Shown here in pieces: positions 28,807 through 36,881 of a stretch of DNA of 64,000 nt. This stretch comes from Stenotrophomonas maltophilia. GTDB lineage: Bacteria; Pseudomonadota; Gammaproteobacteria; Xanthomonadales; Xanthomonadaceae. The stretch is from assembly GCF_003970865.1 (NCBI RefSeq), contig NZ_RXLZ01000010.1, forward strand, positions 1 to 64,000. The letters run 5' to 3'. Under the pieces are notes generated by a model. That model made no database searches, was not told the DNA's origin, and saw nothing but the letters and a program-made list of their open reading frames with translations. A program made the position numbers and the translations under genes. The first letter of the stretch is position 1, and each line of letters starts with the position of its first letter.

Positions 28807-28861
28807 GTAGTGCCGGCCGCTGGCCGGCAACTGCATTTTGCCGGCCAGCGGCCGGCACTAC
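28807..28861. repeat. Perfectly inverted GTAG-type palindrome pair
   Basis: GTAG plus TGCCGGCCGCTGGCCGGCA (28807-28829) and its exact inverse (28839-28861) are separated by 9 bp. The right copy's CTAC supplies the stop of the small membrane-protein gene on the minus strand. Confidence 0.8.
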
Positions 28862-29166
28862 CGGTCCAACCAGCGCGGCCGCAGCAGCAACGCCAGCACC
28901 AGCACCGCCAGGAACGCGCCATAGGCATACAGCACCGCCAGCACCTGTGGCCAGATCGGGCCGGCGCCGGGCTGCACCACGCCAATGCGGTAGCCCCACA
29001 GCATCGACACGATGCTCAGGGCGAAGGCCAATACCAAAGTGGTGACATCAAACAGGCGCCGCCGCGCGGTGCGCGGCTGGCGCGGGAACAGCCAGTACAG
29101 GCTGCCCAGCAGCAGGAACCAGGGCAGGAACAGCAGCAGCGACAACCAGGCCATCGCAGACTCCAT
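28858..29166 (-). CDS. Small membrane protein, function unknown
   Basis: The protein has 102 residues and three hydrophobic segments (AWLSLLLFLPWFLLLGSLYWL; VTTLVLAFALSIVSMLWGY; VLAVLYAYGAFLAVLVLALLL). The start is uncertain (29166, 29154 or 29196). The sequence ends RPRWLDR, with the TAG stop formed by a GTAG repeat. Family not recognised; flanked on both sides by repeat clusters. Confidence 0.6.
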   Translation of the reverse strand: MESAMAWLSLLLFLPWFLLLGSLYWLFPRQPRTARRRLFDVTTLVLAFALSIVSMLWGYRIGVVQPGAGPIWPQVLAVLYAYGAFLAVLVLALLLRPRWLDR

Positions 29167-29216
29167 GTCATCGCGCCTGAGGCGCGCGGACATCATGCCA
29201 TGACCTTCGTTCGCGG

Positions 29217-29320
29217 GTAGGGCCGGCCGCTGGCCGGCATTTCCTATGCAAATGCCGTGGTAGTGCCGGCCGCTGGCCGGCATCCACCCTTCAACGGCGC
29301 CGACCAAGGTCGGCATCTAC
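29217..29320. repeat. Cluster of three GTAG-type palindromes
   Basis: Two direct copies (29217-29239 and 29260-29282) are followed by an oppositely oriented GTAGATGCCGACC/GGTCGGC copy (29297-29320), which ends 3 bp before the trpS stop codon. Confidence 0.75.
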
Positions 29321-29323
29321 CGA

Positions 29324-30616
29324 TCAGTCGGCGCGCAGCACGGCCAAGGCCGCCAGCACCGCGTCCACTTCGGCGTCCAGCTTGAACAGCTCGCTCTGCA
29401 GCTGGTCGCCCTGCTCAGCCTGCTTGATCACGGCAATCAACTGCCCCGCATCGCGCGGCGAATCGAAGCCTTCGCTCTGGATCAGCAGCGTGCCGTCACC
29501 GGCGGTCAGCTTGAAGTAGAAGCGGCCGTCCTTTTCGCGGTACTGCTTGAACAGCGGCGGTGCCACGCGGGCCACGCCGGCATCCTCGCTGGCGATGTCG
29601 CCGGCGCTGGACAGGTCGCGCAGGCCCACCGCATGGCGCAGCTCGTCCAGCAGCGGTGCCGCCAGCTGCTCGCGCAGCTGCTGGCCGCGGCGCTTGAGCA
29701 GCGCTTCAATCTTCTCCGGCTCGGCCATCAGCGCGTTGTAGCGCTCGCGCAGCGGTGCAAGCTCGCTGTCGATGCGTTCGAACAACTGCTGCTTGGCATC
29801 ACCCCAGCCGATGCCAGCGGCGAACGCCTTGGCGAATTCCGCGGTCTGTTCCGGGGTGGCGAAGGCCTGGTACATCTGGAACAGCGCAGAGCCTTCGGTG
29901 TCCTTCGGCTCGCCGGGTGCGCGCGAGTCGGTCAGGATCGAGAACACCAGCTTCTTCAGCTCCTCGCGCGGCACGAACAGCGGAATGGTGTTGTGGTAGC
30001 TCTTGCTCATCTTGCGGCCGTCCAGGCCGGCCAGGGTGGCCACCTGTTCGTCGATCACCACGTCCGGCAGCGGGAAGTACTCCTTGCCGTACACGTGGTT
30101 GAAGCGCTGGGCGAAATCGCGCGCCATCTCGATGTGCTGGATCTGGTCACGGCCCACCGGTACCTGGTTGGCCTTGAAGATGAGGATATCGGCGGCCATC
30201 AGCACCGGGTACATGAACAGGCCGGCGCTGACGCCTGCGTCCTCGTCCACGCCTTCCTCGCGGTTCTTGTCCACCGCCGCCTTGTAGGCGTGCGCGCGGT
30301 TGAGGATGCCCTTGCTGGCGATGGCGGTCAGGAACCACATCAGCTCGGTGGTCTCGCGGATGTCGCTCTGGCGGTAGAACCACACGTGTTCCGGGTCCAG
30401 GCCGCAGGCCAGCCAGCTGGCCGCGATCTCCAGGGTCGCGCGCTGGGTGCGCTGCGGGTCCTGCGATTTGATCAGGCTGTGCAGGTCGGCCAGGAAGAAG
30501 AAGCTCTCGATCCCCGGCGCGCGGCTGGCCGCGATGGCCGGACGGATGGCGCCAACGTAGTTGCCCAGGTGGGGCGTGCCGGAGGGGGTGATGCCGGTAA
30601 GGACTCGGGTCGTCAT
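29324..30616 (-). CDS. trpS: Tryptophan-tRNA ligase
   Basis: The protein has 430 residues. It is a class I synthetase with the HIGH-like signature TPSGTPHLGNYVGA (about 10-23) and the KMSKS motif GRKMSKSYHN. Longer than E. coli TrpS (334 residues), it has a C-terminal extension of ~90 residues (from DIASEDAGVARVAPPLFKQY) seen in a proteobacterial TrpS subgroup. It attaches Trp to tRNA-Trp. The start ATG at 30616 gives MTTRVLTG. A GTAG repeat abuts the stop. Confidence 0.95.
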   Translation of the reverse strand: MTTRVLTGITPSGTPHLGNYVGAIRPAIAASRAPGIESFFFLADLHSLIKSQDPQRTQRATLEIAASWLACGLDPEHVWFYRQSDIRETTELMWFLTAIASKGILNRAHAYKAAVDKNREEGVDEDAGVSAGLFMYPVLMAADILIFKANQVPVGRDQIQHIEMARDFAQRFNHVYGKEYFPLPDVVIDEQVATLAGLDGRKMSKSYHNTIPLFVPREELKKLVFSILTDSRAPGEPKDTEGSALFQMYQAFATPEQTAEFAKAFAAGIGWGDAKQQLFERIDSELAPLRERYNALMAEPEKIEALLKRRGQQLREQLAAPLLDELRHAVGLRDLSSAGDIASEDAGVARVAPPLFKQYREKDGRFYFKLTAGDGTLLIQSEGFDSPRDAGQLIAVIKQAEQGDQLQSELFKLDAEVDAVLAALAVLRAD

Positions 30617-30724
30617 GACTGCGTGGGGTAACCTTCGATGAACGGGGCCAGTTTACCTTGCACGCCACCAACCCCGTCAGGGCCCGCGGCGCGTTCATTC
30701 ACGCAACCCCGCTGGAGACGCCCG

Positions 30725-31531
30725 ATGAAACGCTTGCTGCCCCTGCTGCTGATCCTGCCCCTGGCCGGCTTCCGCCCGGCCCCGATGCCACCGCCGGTGT
30801 ACGAGGGCGGCCCCGTGCGCATGGCCCTGGTCGACCGCGACCGCGGCACCGAACTGCGCAGCTACCCCGCCGAGGGCCAGCGCTGGGTGGCCGGTGAGCG
30901 CGGCCACCGCTACGCCGTACGCCTGTACAACGACAGCCCGCGCCGGGTGCTGGTGGTGCTGTCGGTGGACGGCGTCAACGCCATCTCCGGCGAGGATGCC
31001 GATCCCTCGCAGACCGGCTACGTGCTCAACCCCGGCCAGCGCGCTGACATCACCGGCTGGCGCAAGAACCAGGACGAAGTGGCGCAGTTCGTGTTCAGCA
31101 GCCCCAGCGGCAGCTATGCCAGCCGCACCGGTCGACCGGACAACATCGGCGTGGTGGGCGTGGCGGTGTTCGAGGAGGCGCGCCGCTGGTACCCGCAGCC
31201 GATCCTGCGCCGTGGCCTGCCAGCACCCGCCCCGGCGGCCGAAGCAGCGGCCGATGCCAGTGCCAACGCCAGTGCCAGCCGCATCGAGGGTTACGCCAGC
31301 AAGTCGCAGGCGCCGGCGCTGGGTACCGGCCACGGCGCACGCGAGCAGTCCTCGGTGCGCGATACCGACTTCGAACGCGCCAGCCGCAGCCCGGCGCAGG
31401 TTCTGCAGCTGCGCTACGACAGCGCCCGCAACCTGCGCGCACGCGGCATCCTGGTGGATTCGCCGTCGCGCCTGCCGCGCGAACCGCAGGCGTTCCCCAA
31501 CCGCTACGTGCCGGACCCGCCGGCGCGCTGA
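30725..31531 (+). CDS. Exported hypothetical protein
   Basis: The protein has 268 residues with a signal peptide (MKRLLPLLLILPLAGFRPAP). A beta-rich domain (about 30-160, with RYAVRLYNDSPRRVLVVLSVDG) resembles periplasmic pilus-chaperone-like or DUF-type folds but is not identified. The C-terminal half is Ala/Ser-rich and then basic. GGAG upstream supports the ATG. It is divergent from trpS, and the function is unknown. Confidence 0.75.
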   Translation: MKRLLPLLLILPLAGFRPAPMPPPVYEGGPVRMALVDRDRGTELRSYPAEGQRWVAGERGHRYAVRLYNDSPRRVLVVLSVDGVNAISGEDADPSQTGYVLNPGQRADITGWRKNQDEVAQFVFSSPSGSYASRTGRPDNIGVVGVAVFEEARRWYPQPILRRGLPAPAPAAEAAADASANASASRIEGYASKSQAPALGTGHGAREQSSVRDTDFERASRSPAQVLQLRYDSARNLRARGILVDSPSRLPREPQAFPNRYVPDPPAR

Positions 31532-31547
31532 TCGCCCGTCCAGACAG

Positions 31548-31587
31548 CACAACGCCCGCTACCTCTCGGTGCGGGCGTCGTGTTGTG
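31548..31587. terminator. Hairpin between convergent genes
   Basis: CACAAC+GCCCGC pair with GCGGGC+GTTGTG, giving a long hairpin with one bulge just after the hypothetical gene and just before the end of csbD on the other strand. It probably ends both transcripts. Confidence 0.6.
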
Positions 31588-31603
31588 GGGGAAACCGTAG
31601 CGC

Positions 31604-31825
31604 TTACTTGTAGTCCGGGTAGTCCTTGCTCACGCTGTCCTGGAACTCACGGACTTCCTTCTCGGCGCGGTCCTTGGCCCAGCCATAACGTTCCTGCAGG
31701 CGACCGGCCAGATACTCGGCATTGCCTTCGGCCACATCGAAGTCGTCGTTGGTCAGATCGCCCCACTTGGCCTGGGCCTTGCCCTTCAGCTGCGACCACT
31801 TGCCGGAAATGATATCTTTGTTCAT
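31604..31825 (-). CDS. CsbD-family stress protein
   Basis: The protein has 73 residues, with the CsbD pattern ([21 protein letters not shown], then [18 protein letters not shown]). It is a small, hydrophilic, stress-induced protein of unknown mechanism. It is followed at its 3' side by a terminator hairpin and is an independent transcript. Confidence 0.92.
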   Translation of the reverse strand: MNKDIISGKWSQLKGKAQAKWGDLTNDDFDVAEGNAEYLAGRLQERYGWAKDRAEKEVREFQDSVSKDYPDYK

Positions 31826-31983
31826 TGCTGGGAGTCCTTGGTTGCAACGGCGTTCTTACCGTGGCTCCAGCTTCGCGCAGCGGCCGTTGAATACCGGTCA
31901 ACCGGCAATGAAATAGATGCTCACCTGCTTGAATGGTTCACTCCGCTTGCACAGCCCTGCAGCAGAACGCGCGCACAAAAAAA

Positions 31984-32008
31984 GGCCGGGGAAATCCCCG
32001 GCCTTTTT
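31984..32008 (-). terminator. Rho-independent terminator of the entericidin gene (bidirectional form)
   Basis: GGCCGGGG / CCCCGGCC make a perfect 8-bp stem with an AAAT loop, flanked by A-run and T-run on either side. Confidence 0.9.
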
Positions 32009-32043
32009 CTCTTTCCGTTTTCTCTTTCCGTTCCGTGCAGGGC

Positions 32044-32181
32044 TCAACGGCCCTTCGCGGTGTCCTCGACCTTCTCGCCCGCCTTCTGCACGTCCTTGCC
32101 GGCACCGGCAATGGTGTTGCAACCGGCCAGCAGGGCCACCGAGAACATCGACAACAGCATCAGGGCAACTACGCGCTTCAT
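32044..32181 (-). CDS. Entericidin A/B-family lipoprotein
   Basis: The protein has 45 residues. A lipobox LLAGC (Cys about 21) ends the hydrophobic leader MKRVVALMLLSMFSVALLAG, and the mature peptide is a short Lys/Gly/Glu-rich helix (GKDVQKAGEKVEDTAK). This is the entericidin family (small envelope-stress lipoproteins with an antidote/toxin pair in E. coli; only one here). AAGGAG lies 6 nt before the ATG, and a strong terminator follows. Confidence 0.9.
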   Translation of the reverse strand: MKRVVALMLLSMFSVALLAGCNTIAGAGKDVQKAGEKVEDTAKGR

Positions 32182-32343
32182 GGGCTTCTCCTTGGGTTCA
32201 CCGCTACACCGCTTCATTCGCGGATGGGATTGTTTCGCTCGGCGGGAGAAGGCCAATGCCCACCGCCGCCGCGTGAAGTGCAATCTGGCGGCAGACGCGT
32301 GGAGCGGGTGTGAACGGATCACAGATCCGTTCAGGCGGAGCCG

Positions 32344-33264
32344 TCAGTCACGCATCAGGGTGGACTTGCCGAACAGGCTTTCGACCAGGTCCACGGCCAG
32401 TTCGGCGGTAGCATTCTGCTTGTCCAGCAAGGGGTTGAGCTCAACGATGTCCAGCGACCCCATGCGCCCGGTGTCGGCGATCATTTCCATCACCAGCTGC
32501 GCCTCACGGTAGTTCACCCCGCCCGGCACGGTGGTGCCCACGCCCGGTGCGATGCTGGGGTCGAGGAAGTCGACATCGAAGCTGACATGCAGATGGGTGT
32601 TCTCGTCGATGCCGGCCAGCGCCGCCTCCACCGTGCGCTTCATGCCGTTCTCGTCGATGTAGCGCATGTCATAGACATCCACCTTGTGGGTCTTGATCAG
32701 GCGCTTTTCTTCCGGGTCCACCGAGCGGATGCCGATCTGGTGCATCTGCGCCGGGGTGATCGCCGGCACGGTGCCACCGAGGCGGGTCAATGCATCCGGG
32801 CCGAGGCCGCACAGGCAGGCCACCGGCATGCCGTGGATGTTGCCCGACGGGGTGACATCGCTGGTGTTGAAGTCCGAGTGCGCATCCAGCCACAGCACGC
32901 GCAGGGTCTTGCCCTGCTCGCGGCACCAGCGCGCCACCGCAGTGATTGAACCGATGCCCAGGCAGTGGTCGCCACCGAGCATGATCGGCATGCGGCCGGC
33001 CTGCAGTTCGGCGTAGCTGGCTTCCATCAGCGCGTGGTTCCACGCCACCACTTCATCCAGGTGGCGGTAGCCTTCCACCGGCGCGGTCCATGGGTTGCGC
33101 GGGCCATCCAGGTTGCCCAGGTCGCGCACGTCCACACCGCGCGCCTCCAGCGCCTCCGGCAGGCCGGCCACGCGCAGCGCTTCCGGCCCCAGCCGGGCAC
33201 CGCGATGGCCCGCACCCACATCGGTGGGAACGCCAATCAGGGATACGGAGATGGGATGGGCCAT
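32344..33264 (-). CDS. rocF: Arginase
   Basis: The protein has 306 residues. The Mn2+-binding motifs are GGDHCLG, DAHSDFN and SFDVDFLDP, giving the binuclear site that hydrolyses L-arginine to ornithine and urea. The fold and length match the ureohydrolase family, and the order fits RocF rather than agmatinase (SVDP in IRSVDPEEK). AGGAGG upstream supports the ATG at 33264. No arginine-pathway neighbour is present. Confidence 0.93.
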   Translation of the reverse strand: MAHPISVSLIGVPTDVGAGHRGARLGPEALRVAGLPEALEARGVDVRDLGNLDGPRNPWTAPVEGYRHLDEVVAWNHALMEASYAELQAGRMPIMLGGDHCLGIGSITAVARWCREQGKTLRVLWLDAHSDFNTSDVTPSGNIHGMPVACLCGLGPDALTRLGGTVPAITPAQMHQIGIRSVDPEEKRLIKTHKVDVYDMRYIDENGMKRTVEAALAGIDENTHLHVSFDVDFLDPSIAPGVGTTVPGGVNYREAQLVMEMIADTGRMGSLDIVELNPLLDKQNATAELAVDLVESLFGKSTLMRD

Positions 33265-33393
33265 GGGTGCCTCCTGCGTGGAAAAAGAAGCACAGTCTAG
33301 CCAGAGCTGTGTGACACCACTCGCGGCGGTGCAGCAGGACATTGGGATGGCATGATGCCGCGCGGACCCGACCGTCCTTCATGGAAGATTGCG

Positions 33394-33741
33394 ATGTCGC
33401 CCTTCATCAATACCGCGTGGCCACGCTTTTTCACCGTGGCGCTGCCGATCGCCGTTTTTGCGGTTTTTTTGAGCAACTCGATCGATGCGTCGCCGAATGG
33501 CTGGCTGATGCAGGCGACGCTGCTGCTGGTGCCGTTCTCGACCCTGGTATTCCTCGGGTTGGGTTGGCAGCGTCTGCGCAAGGCACATGCTGAATATCCG
33601 ATCCTGAAGAGCGAGCCGCAGCGGATGCTGACGGCGTTGATCGGCAACGTGAAGGTGACCGCGCTGTGGTTCGGCCTGACCGTCATTGGCATGTTCGCCC
33701 TGATGCTGGCGTGGGTGTTGCTGCGAACATCAGGCGGCTGA
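33394..33741 (+). CDS. Small membrane protein, function unknown
   Basis: The protein has 115 residues and three predicted helices (FFTVALPIAVFAVFLSN; LMQATLLLVPFSTLVFLGLG; ALWFGLTVIGMFALMLAWVL). The ATG at 33394 is preferred; an upstream in-frame ATG at 33352 is possible. It sits between two oppositely oriented genes. Confidence 0.6.
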   Translation: MSPFINTAWPRFFTVALPIAVFAVFLSNSIDASPNGWLMQATLLLVPFSTLVFLGLGWQRLRKAHAEYPILKSEPQRMLTALIGNVKVTALWFGLTVIGMFALMLAWVLLRTSGG

Positions 33742-33765
33742 CGGAGGTCCCTGCCTGCGACGAAC

Positions 33766-34536
33766 TCAACCGCCGCGGCGGCGAACCGGCGTCACGCTCT
33801 GCACCTGGCCGTTGTTGCGCATCATGCACAGGAAGCGGCCATCGGGATAATCGATGATGAGTTCCTGGTAATCGCTGCCCACCGGCATCTGGGTCACCAG
33901 CGTGCCCTGCGCACCCTTGCGCATGTTGCAGGAACCCAGCGCGGTATCGCCCGCCGGCGCGCTGTTGGCTGCCTTGGACACATTGCGGAACACCGCACGG
34001 CAGCCGCCGTTCACCCACACCGAATGCCGCGACAGGCCCCAGTTCTGGCCTTGTTCGCAGCGGGTGTGGCTGAGCTGGCGCACGATTTCCACGTTGCCAC
34101 GGGTATCCATGTCGCACGACACCTGCTGCTGGCCGGTGGACTCGCAGGTGACTTCGCGCGGTAGTGCCGTGTTGTTGTCGTCATCGTGGCGACGGTGGTC
34201 GCGATGCTCAGACGGTGCGGGCGTTCCGCTGACACTGACCTGGCAGATGCCATTGGCGCCGCCTCGGCCGGTGTAGCTGATCTGCGGCGTGCCGTCCTCG
34301 TTGCTGCTGATCGACAGCGCGATGCCACTGTTGGCATCGCGTGCTTCGAAGTAGCGGTCGTTGAAGCGCTTCAGCGTGGCCTCGCGGCCCTGCACGTAGA
34401 CCGGCCCGCCTTCGTCGGCGTGCACATCGATGCCGCCCGGGCAGCTGGCGTTGAAGAACGGCACGGCGGCCATGGCCGGGATAACGAAGGCGGTGGACAA
34501 CAGTGCGACGGTGAGCGACAGGGCATGGCGACGCAT
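33766..34536 (-). CDS. Secreted DUF3011-type protein
   Basis: The protein has 256 residues with a signal peptide (cleavage after AMA). The mature protein has an N-terminal beta domain and a central Cys-rich module: the block from TCESTGQQQVSCDMDTRG through RQLSHTRCEQGQNWGLS to HSVWVNGGCRAVF fits the DUF3011 pattern (Cys pairs, GxQxWG, W-V-x-x-GCRA). Proteins of this kind are cell-surface or periplasmic; the function is unknown. The ATG at 34536 is chosen, as the 37 residues upstream lack signal-peptide character. Confidence 0.8.
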   Translation of the reverse strand: MRRHALSLTVALLSTAFVIPAMAAVPFFNASCPGGIDVHADEGGPVYVQGREATLKRFNDRYFEARDANSGIALSISSNEDGTPQISYTGRGGANGICQVSVSGTPAPSEHRDHRRHDDDNNTALPREVTCESTGQQQVSCDMDTRGNVEIVRQLSHTRCEQGQNWGLSRHSVWVNGGCRAVFRNVSKAANSAPAGDTALGSCNMRKGAQGTLVTQMPVGSDYQELIIDYPDGRFLCMMRNNGQVQSVTPVRRRGG

Positions 34537-34647
34537 GTGCGGATCCCGAAGGGGCCCAGGATGGGCGTGTGGCGGCAGTATGCGGTGCAGCGCTGCGGGC
34601 TGTCCGTGAGGAATATCAATTTCCGGGTAGCGCGCGTGGGGATTCAT

Positions 34648-35131
34648 GTCTGGTAGGGTGTTCTGGAAGCCCTGCCGGGGAAGTTAAGCCAGCTTTACTT
34701 CCTGGGCCATGAAAGGCCGTGCGACAGCGATGACGCACCAGGATTCATCGTTGGTTGCAGCCCCGCGCGAAATGTCGCTTCTGGCATTGCGATGCTCGAA
34801 ACGGGCCAAACGCGATAATTCATTTTTCCTTTCAGATCACCCGATGCCATCGAAACAAACGACTGGCAGGCGGTGATTTCACGTGCGCATGATGAATCGC
34901 CACCTGCAAGGGTGGCCGGGACTTCCAAGCCCGTTTAATCGAAGCTGTATACGCTTGCCAGCCGGCGCCGTCTTCCCAGAGCGGCGCCGGCTGGCAATCC
35001 GTTCGCCGATCGACGGCGGGCGGTGCGTGGGGGCCCCGTGCCCACCGGCTCATCGATTTCCGGTCTTGGAAGCCACGCATCGCCCGCCACCCTCTTCGGG
35101 TGGCACCTCTGTTCCCGACGAGGATGCCCGA
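34648..35131. other. 484-bp noncoding region with diverging hairpin elements
   Basis: No convincing gene is seen. A perfect 16-bp stem (TTGCCAGCCGGCGCCG at 34955-34970, inverse at 34982-34997, 11-nt loop) forms the centre. On both sides and in opposite orientation lie CTTGGAAG (35065-35072, inverse 34922-34929) and a GCCACCC-type hairpin (35086-35104; GCCACC/GGTGGC at 34899-34916). The right arm leads into the next gene (start 35132). The region may be a leader or regulatory RNA, or the remains of a mobile element. Confidence 0.45.
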
Positions 35132-35539
35132 ATGCCCAAGGCCCATCACCCGTACCTGACCGCCACCCTGGGCGAGGCTGCCCTGCGCCTGCCGCCCGAA
35201 CTGGCGCAGCCGTTGGAAGCTGCTTTCGCTGCCGCGAACGAGGCGCCCGCGCCGATCAACCTGCCCGGATGCCTGCAGCGCATCCAGGCCGGTGACGCCG
35301 CCGATGGACAGCCGTGGCCGGGACCGGCAGGCACACCTGGCGACGCCGTGGCTGCTGCACGCAGGGACCGCGCCGCAGTGGGCCTGGTGTCGCTGCTGGA
35401 GCTGTATCACGCCGCAGAGCGCGTGCGCGTGGACGGGGAAGAGAAAGACGATATCGGCGATGGCACGCGCGAAGGGCTGATGCTGGCCTGCCGTGGTTTG
35501 GCGGAGTATGTGGCGTTGCAGATGGGTGGGACTCAATAA
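35132..35539 (+). CDS. Hypothetical protein, first of a pair
   Basis: The protein has 135 residues, mostly helical and acidic, with no signal peptide or membrane segment (PYLTATLGEAALRLPPELAQ near the start). Family not recognised. It starts with ATG at 35132 behind a hairpin-rich leader, and its stop overlaps the next start by one base (TAATG), so the two are translationally coupled. The leader resembles none of the other genes here. This is the left edge of the accessory block. Confidence 0.6.
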   Translation: MPKAHHPYLTATLGEAALRLPPELAQPLEAAFAAANEAPAPINLPGCLQRIQAGDAADGQPWPGPAGTPGDAVAAARRDRAAVGLVSLLELYHAAERVRVDGEEKDDIGDGTREGLMLACRGLAEYVALQMGGTQ

Positions 35540-35943
35540 TGCGGAAAGTTGAGATCCCCGACGCACAGGTTCAACACGCCGCAACCCCAGCTAACGATTC
35601 AGGCAGACCCGCTGCTGGAATGAGCACACCCTACCCAAACCTGAAACCTGCCCTCGTTGAGCTGCGGCTGGACGAAGTGGATTCGCGTGCAGGCGTTGTT
35701 GCCGAGATGATCGCGTCCACCGCACGCCCCATGGCGCGTTCCATGAGTCCTGAACTCATGTGGTACAGCTTCGTCTTGAATGACAGAGCCATCGCCCGAA
35801 TCCATCCCGGCACGCGGACAAACTGCACGATCTCATTCATCAACTACGACGGTGCGAAGGATGCGTTCCCCTGTGGCACATTGGCCGCCTTCGGAGACGG
35901 GTCGTCGACAAGAGGGTTGATCCGCATCATCCGGTTTGATTGA
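35539..35943 (+). CDS. Hypothetical protein, second of a pair
   Basis: The protein has 134 residues, cytoplasmic, mixed alpha/beta. The C-terminal part (RTNCTISFINYDGAKDAFPCG) holds two cysteines. Family not recognised. A later in-frame ATG at 35620 could be the start, but the TAATG coupling supports 35539. Its neighbour downstream on the other strand is a toxin-antitoxin pair. Confidence 0.55.
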   Translation: MRKVEIPDAQVQHAATPANDSGRPAAGMSTPYPNLKPALVELRLDEVDSRAGVVAEMIASTARPMARSMSPELMWYSFVLNDRAIARIHPGTRTNCTISFINYDGAKDAFPCGTLAAFGDGSSTRGLIRIIRFD

Positions 35944-36000
35944 ACCTGTCCGCGCCAGACTTTCCGAGATCGCCGAGCTTGAGCGAAATGCCCTGATGCT

Positions 36001-36303
36001 TTACACAGCGCTGGCGTGCAATCGCACACCCAGGGCCCGGGTCACCTTCAGGATGGTCGCGAAATCCGGGCTGCGCTCGCCCGACAGTGCGCGATACAGA
36101 CTCTCGCGCGACAAGCCCGCCGCACGCGCAACCTTGCTCATGCCCTGAGCGCGAGCGATATCGCCGAGCGCCTTGGCGATAAATGCAGAATCACCGTCGC
36201 TTTCTTCGATGCAGGCGTCGAGATAAGCCGCCATCTCCTCCGGCGTCCGAAGATGCTCGGCCACATCAAATGATTTGAGTTCGACTTTTCTCTTGATGGC
36301 CAT
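36001..36303 (-). CDS. HigA-like antitoxin (XRE HTH)
   Basis: The protein has 100 residues. An N-terminal segment (VELKSFDVAEHLRTPEEMAAYLD) matches the addiction-module antidote family. A helix-turn-helix follows (MSKVARAAGLSRESLYRALSGERSPDF) with C-terminal GVRLHA. It neutralises the adjacent RelE/ParE-type toxin and represses their shared promoter. The toxin gene precedes it (HigBA order), with 57 bp between. Confidence 0.9.
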   Translation of the reverse strand: MAIKRKVELKSFDVAEHLRTPEEMAAYLDACIEESDGDSAFIAKALGDIARAQGMSKVARAAGLSRESLYRALSGERSPDFATILKVTRALGVRLHASAV

Positions 36304-36360
36304 GATGGGCAGCTCCGGTACTTCGGTATTGAGTCGTTTCGCCTGCAGCCAGTTCGATGC

Positions 36361-36648
36361 TCACAGGGCACGCGCAATCTCCCTGGCCTTCTCGATATCG
36401 CGCTGCTGTGAACCCTTGTCGCCCCCAACCAGGAGAATCACCAACTGCCTGCCGCGCTGGGTGTAGTACACGCGGTAACCCGGTCCTGCATCGATACGCA
36501 ATTCAGAAACGCCATCCGCCAGATAGCGGTGATCACCGGGATGGCCTTCAGCGAGCCGACCGATACGGGCCAGGATGCGAGCGCGTGCGGTTACGTCCTT
36601 GAGAGCGTCAATCCATGTCGCGAACTGACGGGTACGCTGGATCTTCAT
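36361..36648 (-). CDS. HigB/RelE-like toxin of type II TA system
   Basis: The protein has 95 residues, with the PF05973 Gp49-like / addiction-module-killer signature: FATWIDALKDVTARARILAR, GDHRYLADGVSELRIDAGPGYRVYY and LVGGDKGSQQRDIEKAREI. These are RelE-superfamily toxins that usually cleave ribosome-associated mRNA. Start ATG at 36648; the promoter-operator lies immediately upstream. Confidence 0.9.
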   Translation of the reverse strand: MKIQRTRQFATWIDALKDVTARARILARIGRLAEGHPGDHRYLADGVSELRIDAGPGYRVYYTQRGRQLVILLVGGDKGSQQRDIEKAREIARAL

Positions 36649-36653
36649 GGAGA

Positions 36654-36682
36654 ACTGTAGCCTACTGGCTACAGTCTTTCAA
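36654..36682 (-). promoter_or_regulatory. Promoter with embedded operator of the HigBA-like pair
   Basis: On the minus strand TTGAAA (-35), a 17-bp spacer and TACAGT (-10) precede the toxin ATG. The inverted repeat ACTGTAGCC / GGCTACAGT (36654-36675, 4-bp spacer) covers the -10 and most of the spacer, the position expected for autorepression by the toxin-antitoxin complex. Confidence 0.75.
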
Positions 36683-36881
36683 CTATCGGGAATGCACGCA
36701 TGGAGCTGTGCTCGGCCTTCCGTCTGGTGCTCCTTCCCTCGCAGCCGACGCCCCCTCTTCTCAAATTGGAAGGTGGAATCGGGTGCGTTTTCAGTAGCTC
36801 ATTGTTCACGCGGACCCGATCCGCACTCACAAAATGCTGTGCTAGATTCAAGAGTGTGACATTGGCGCGCGAGATGCTTTC

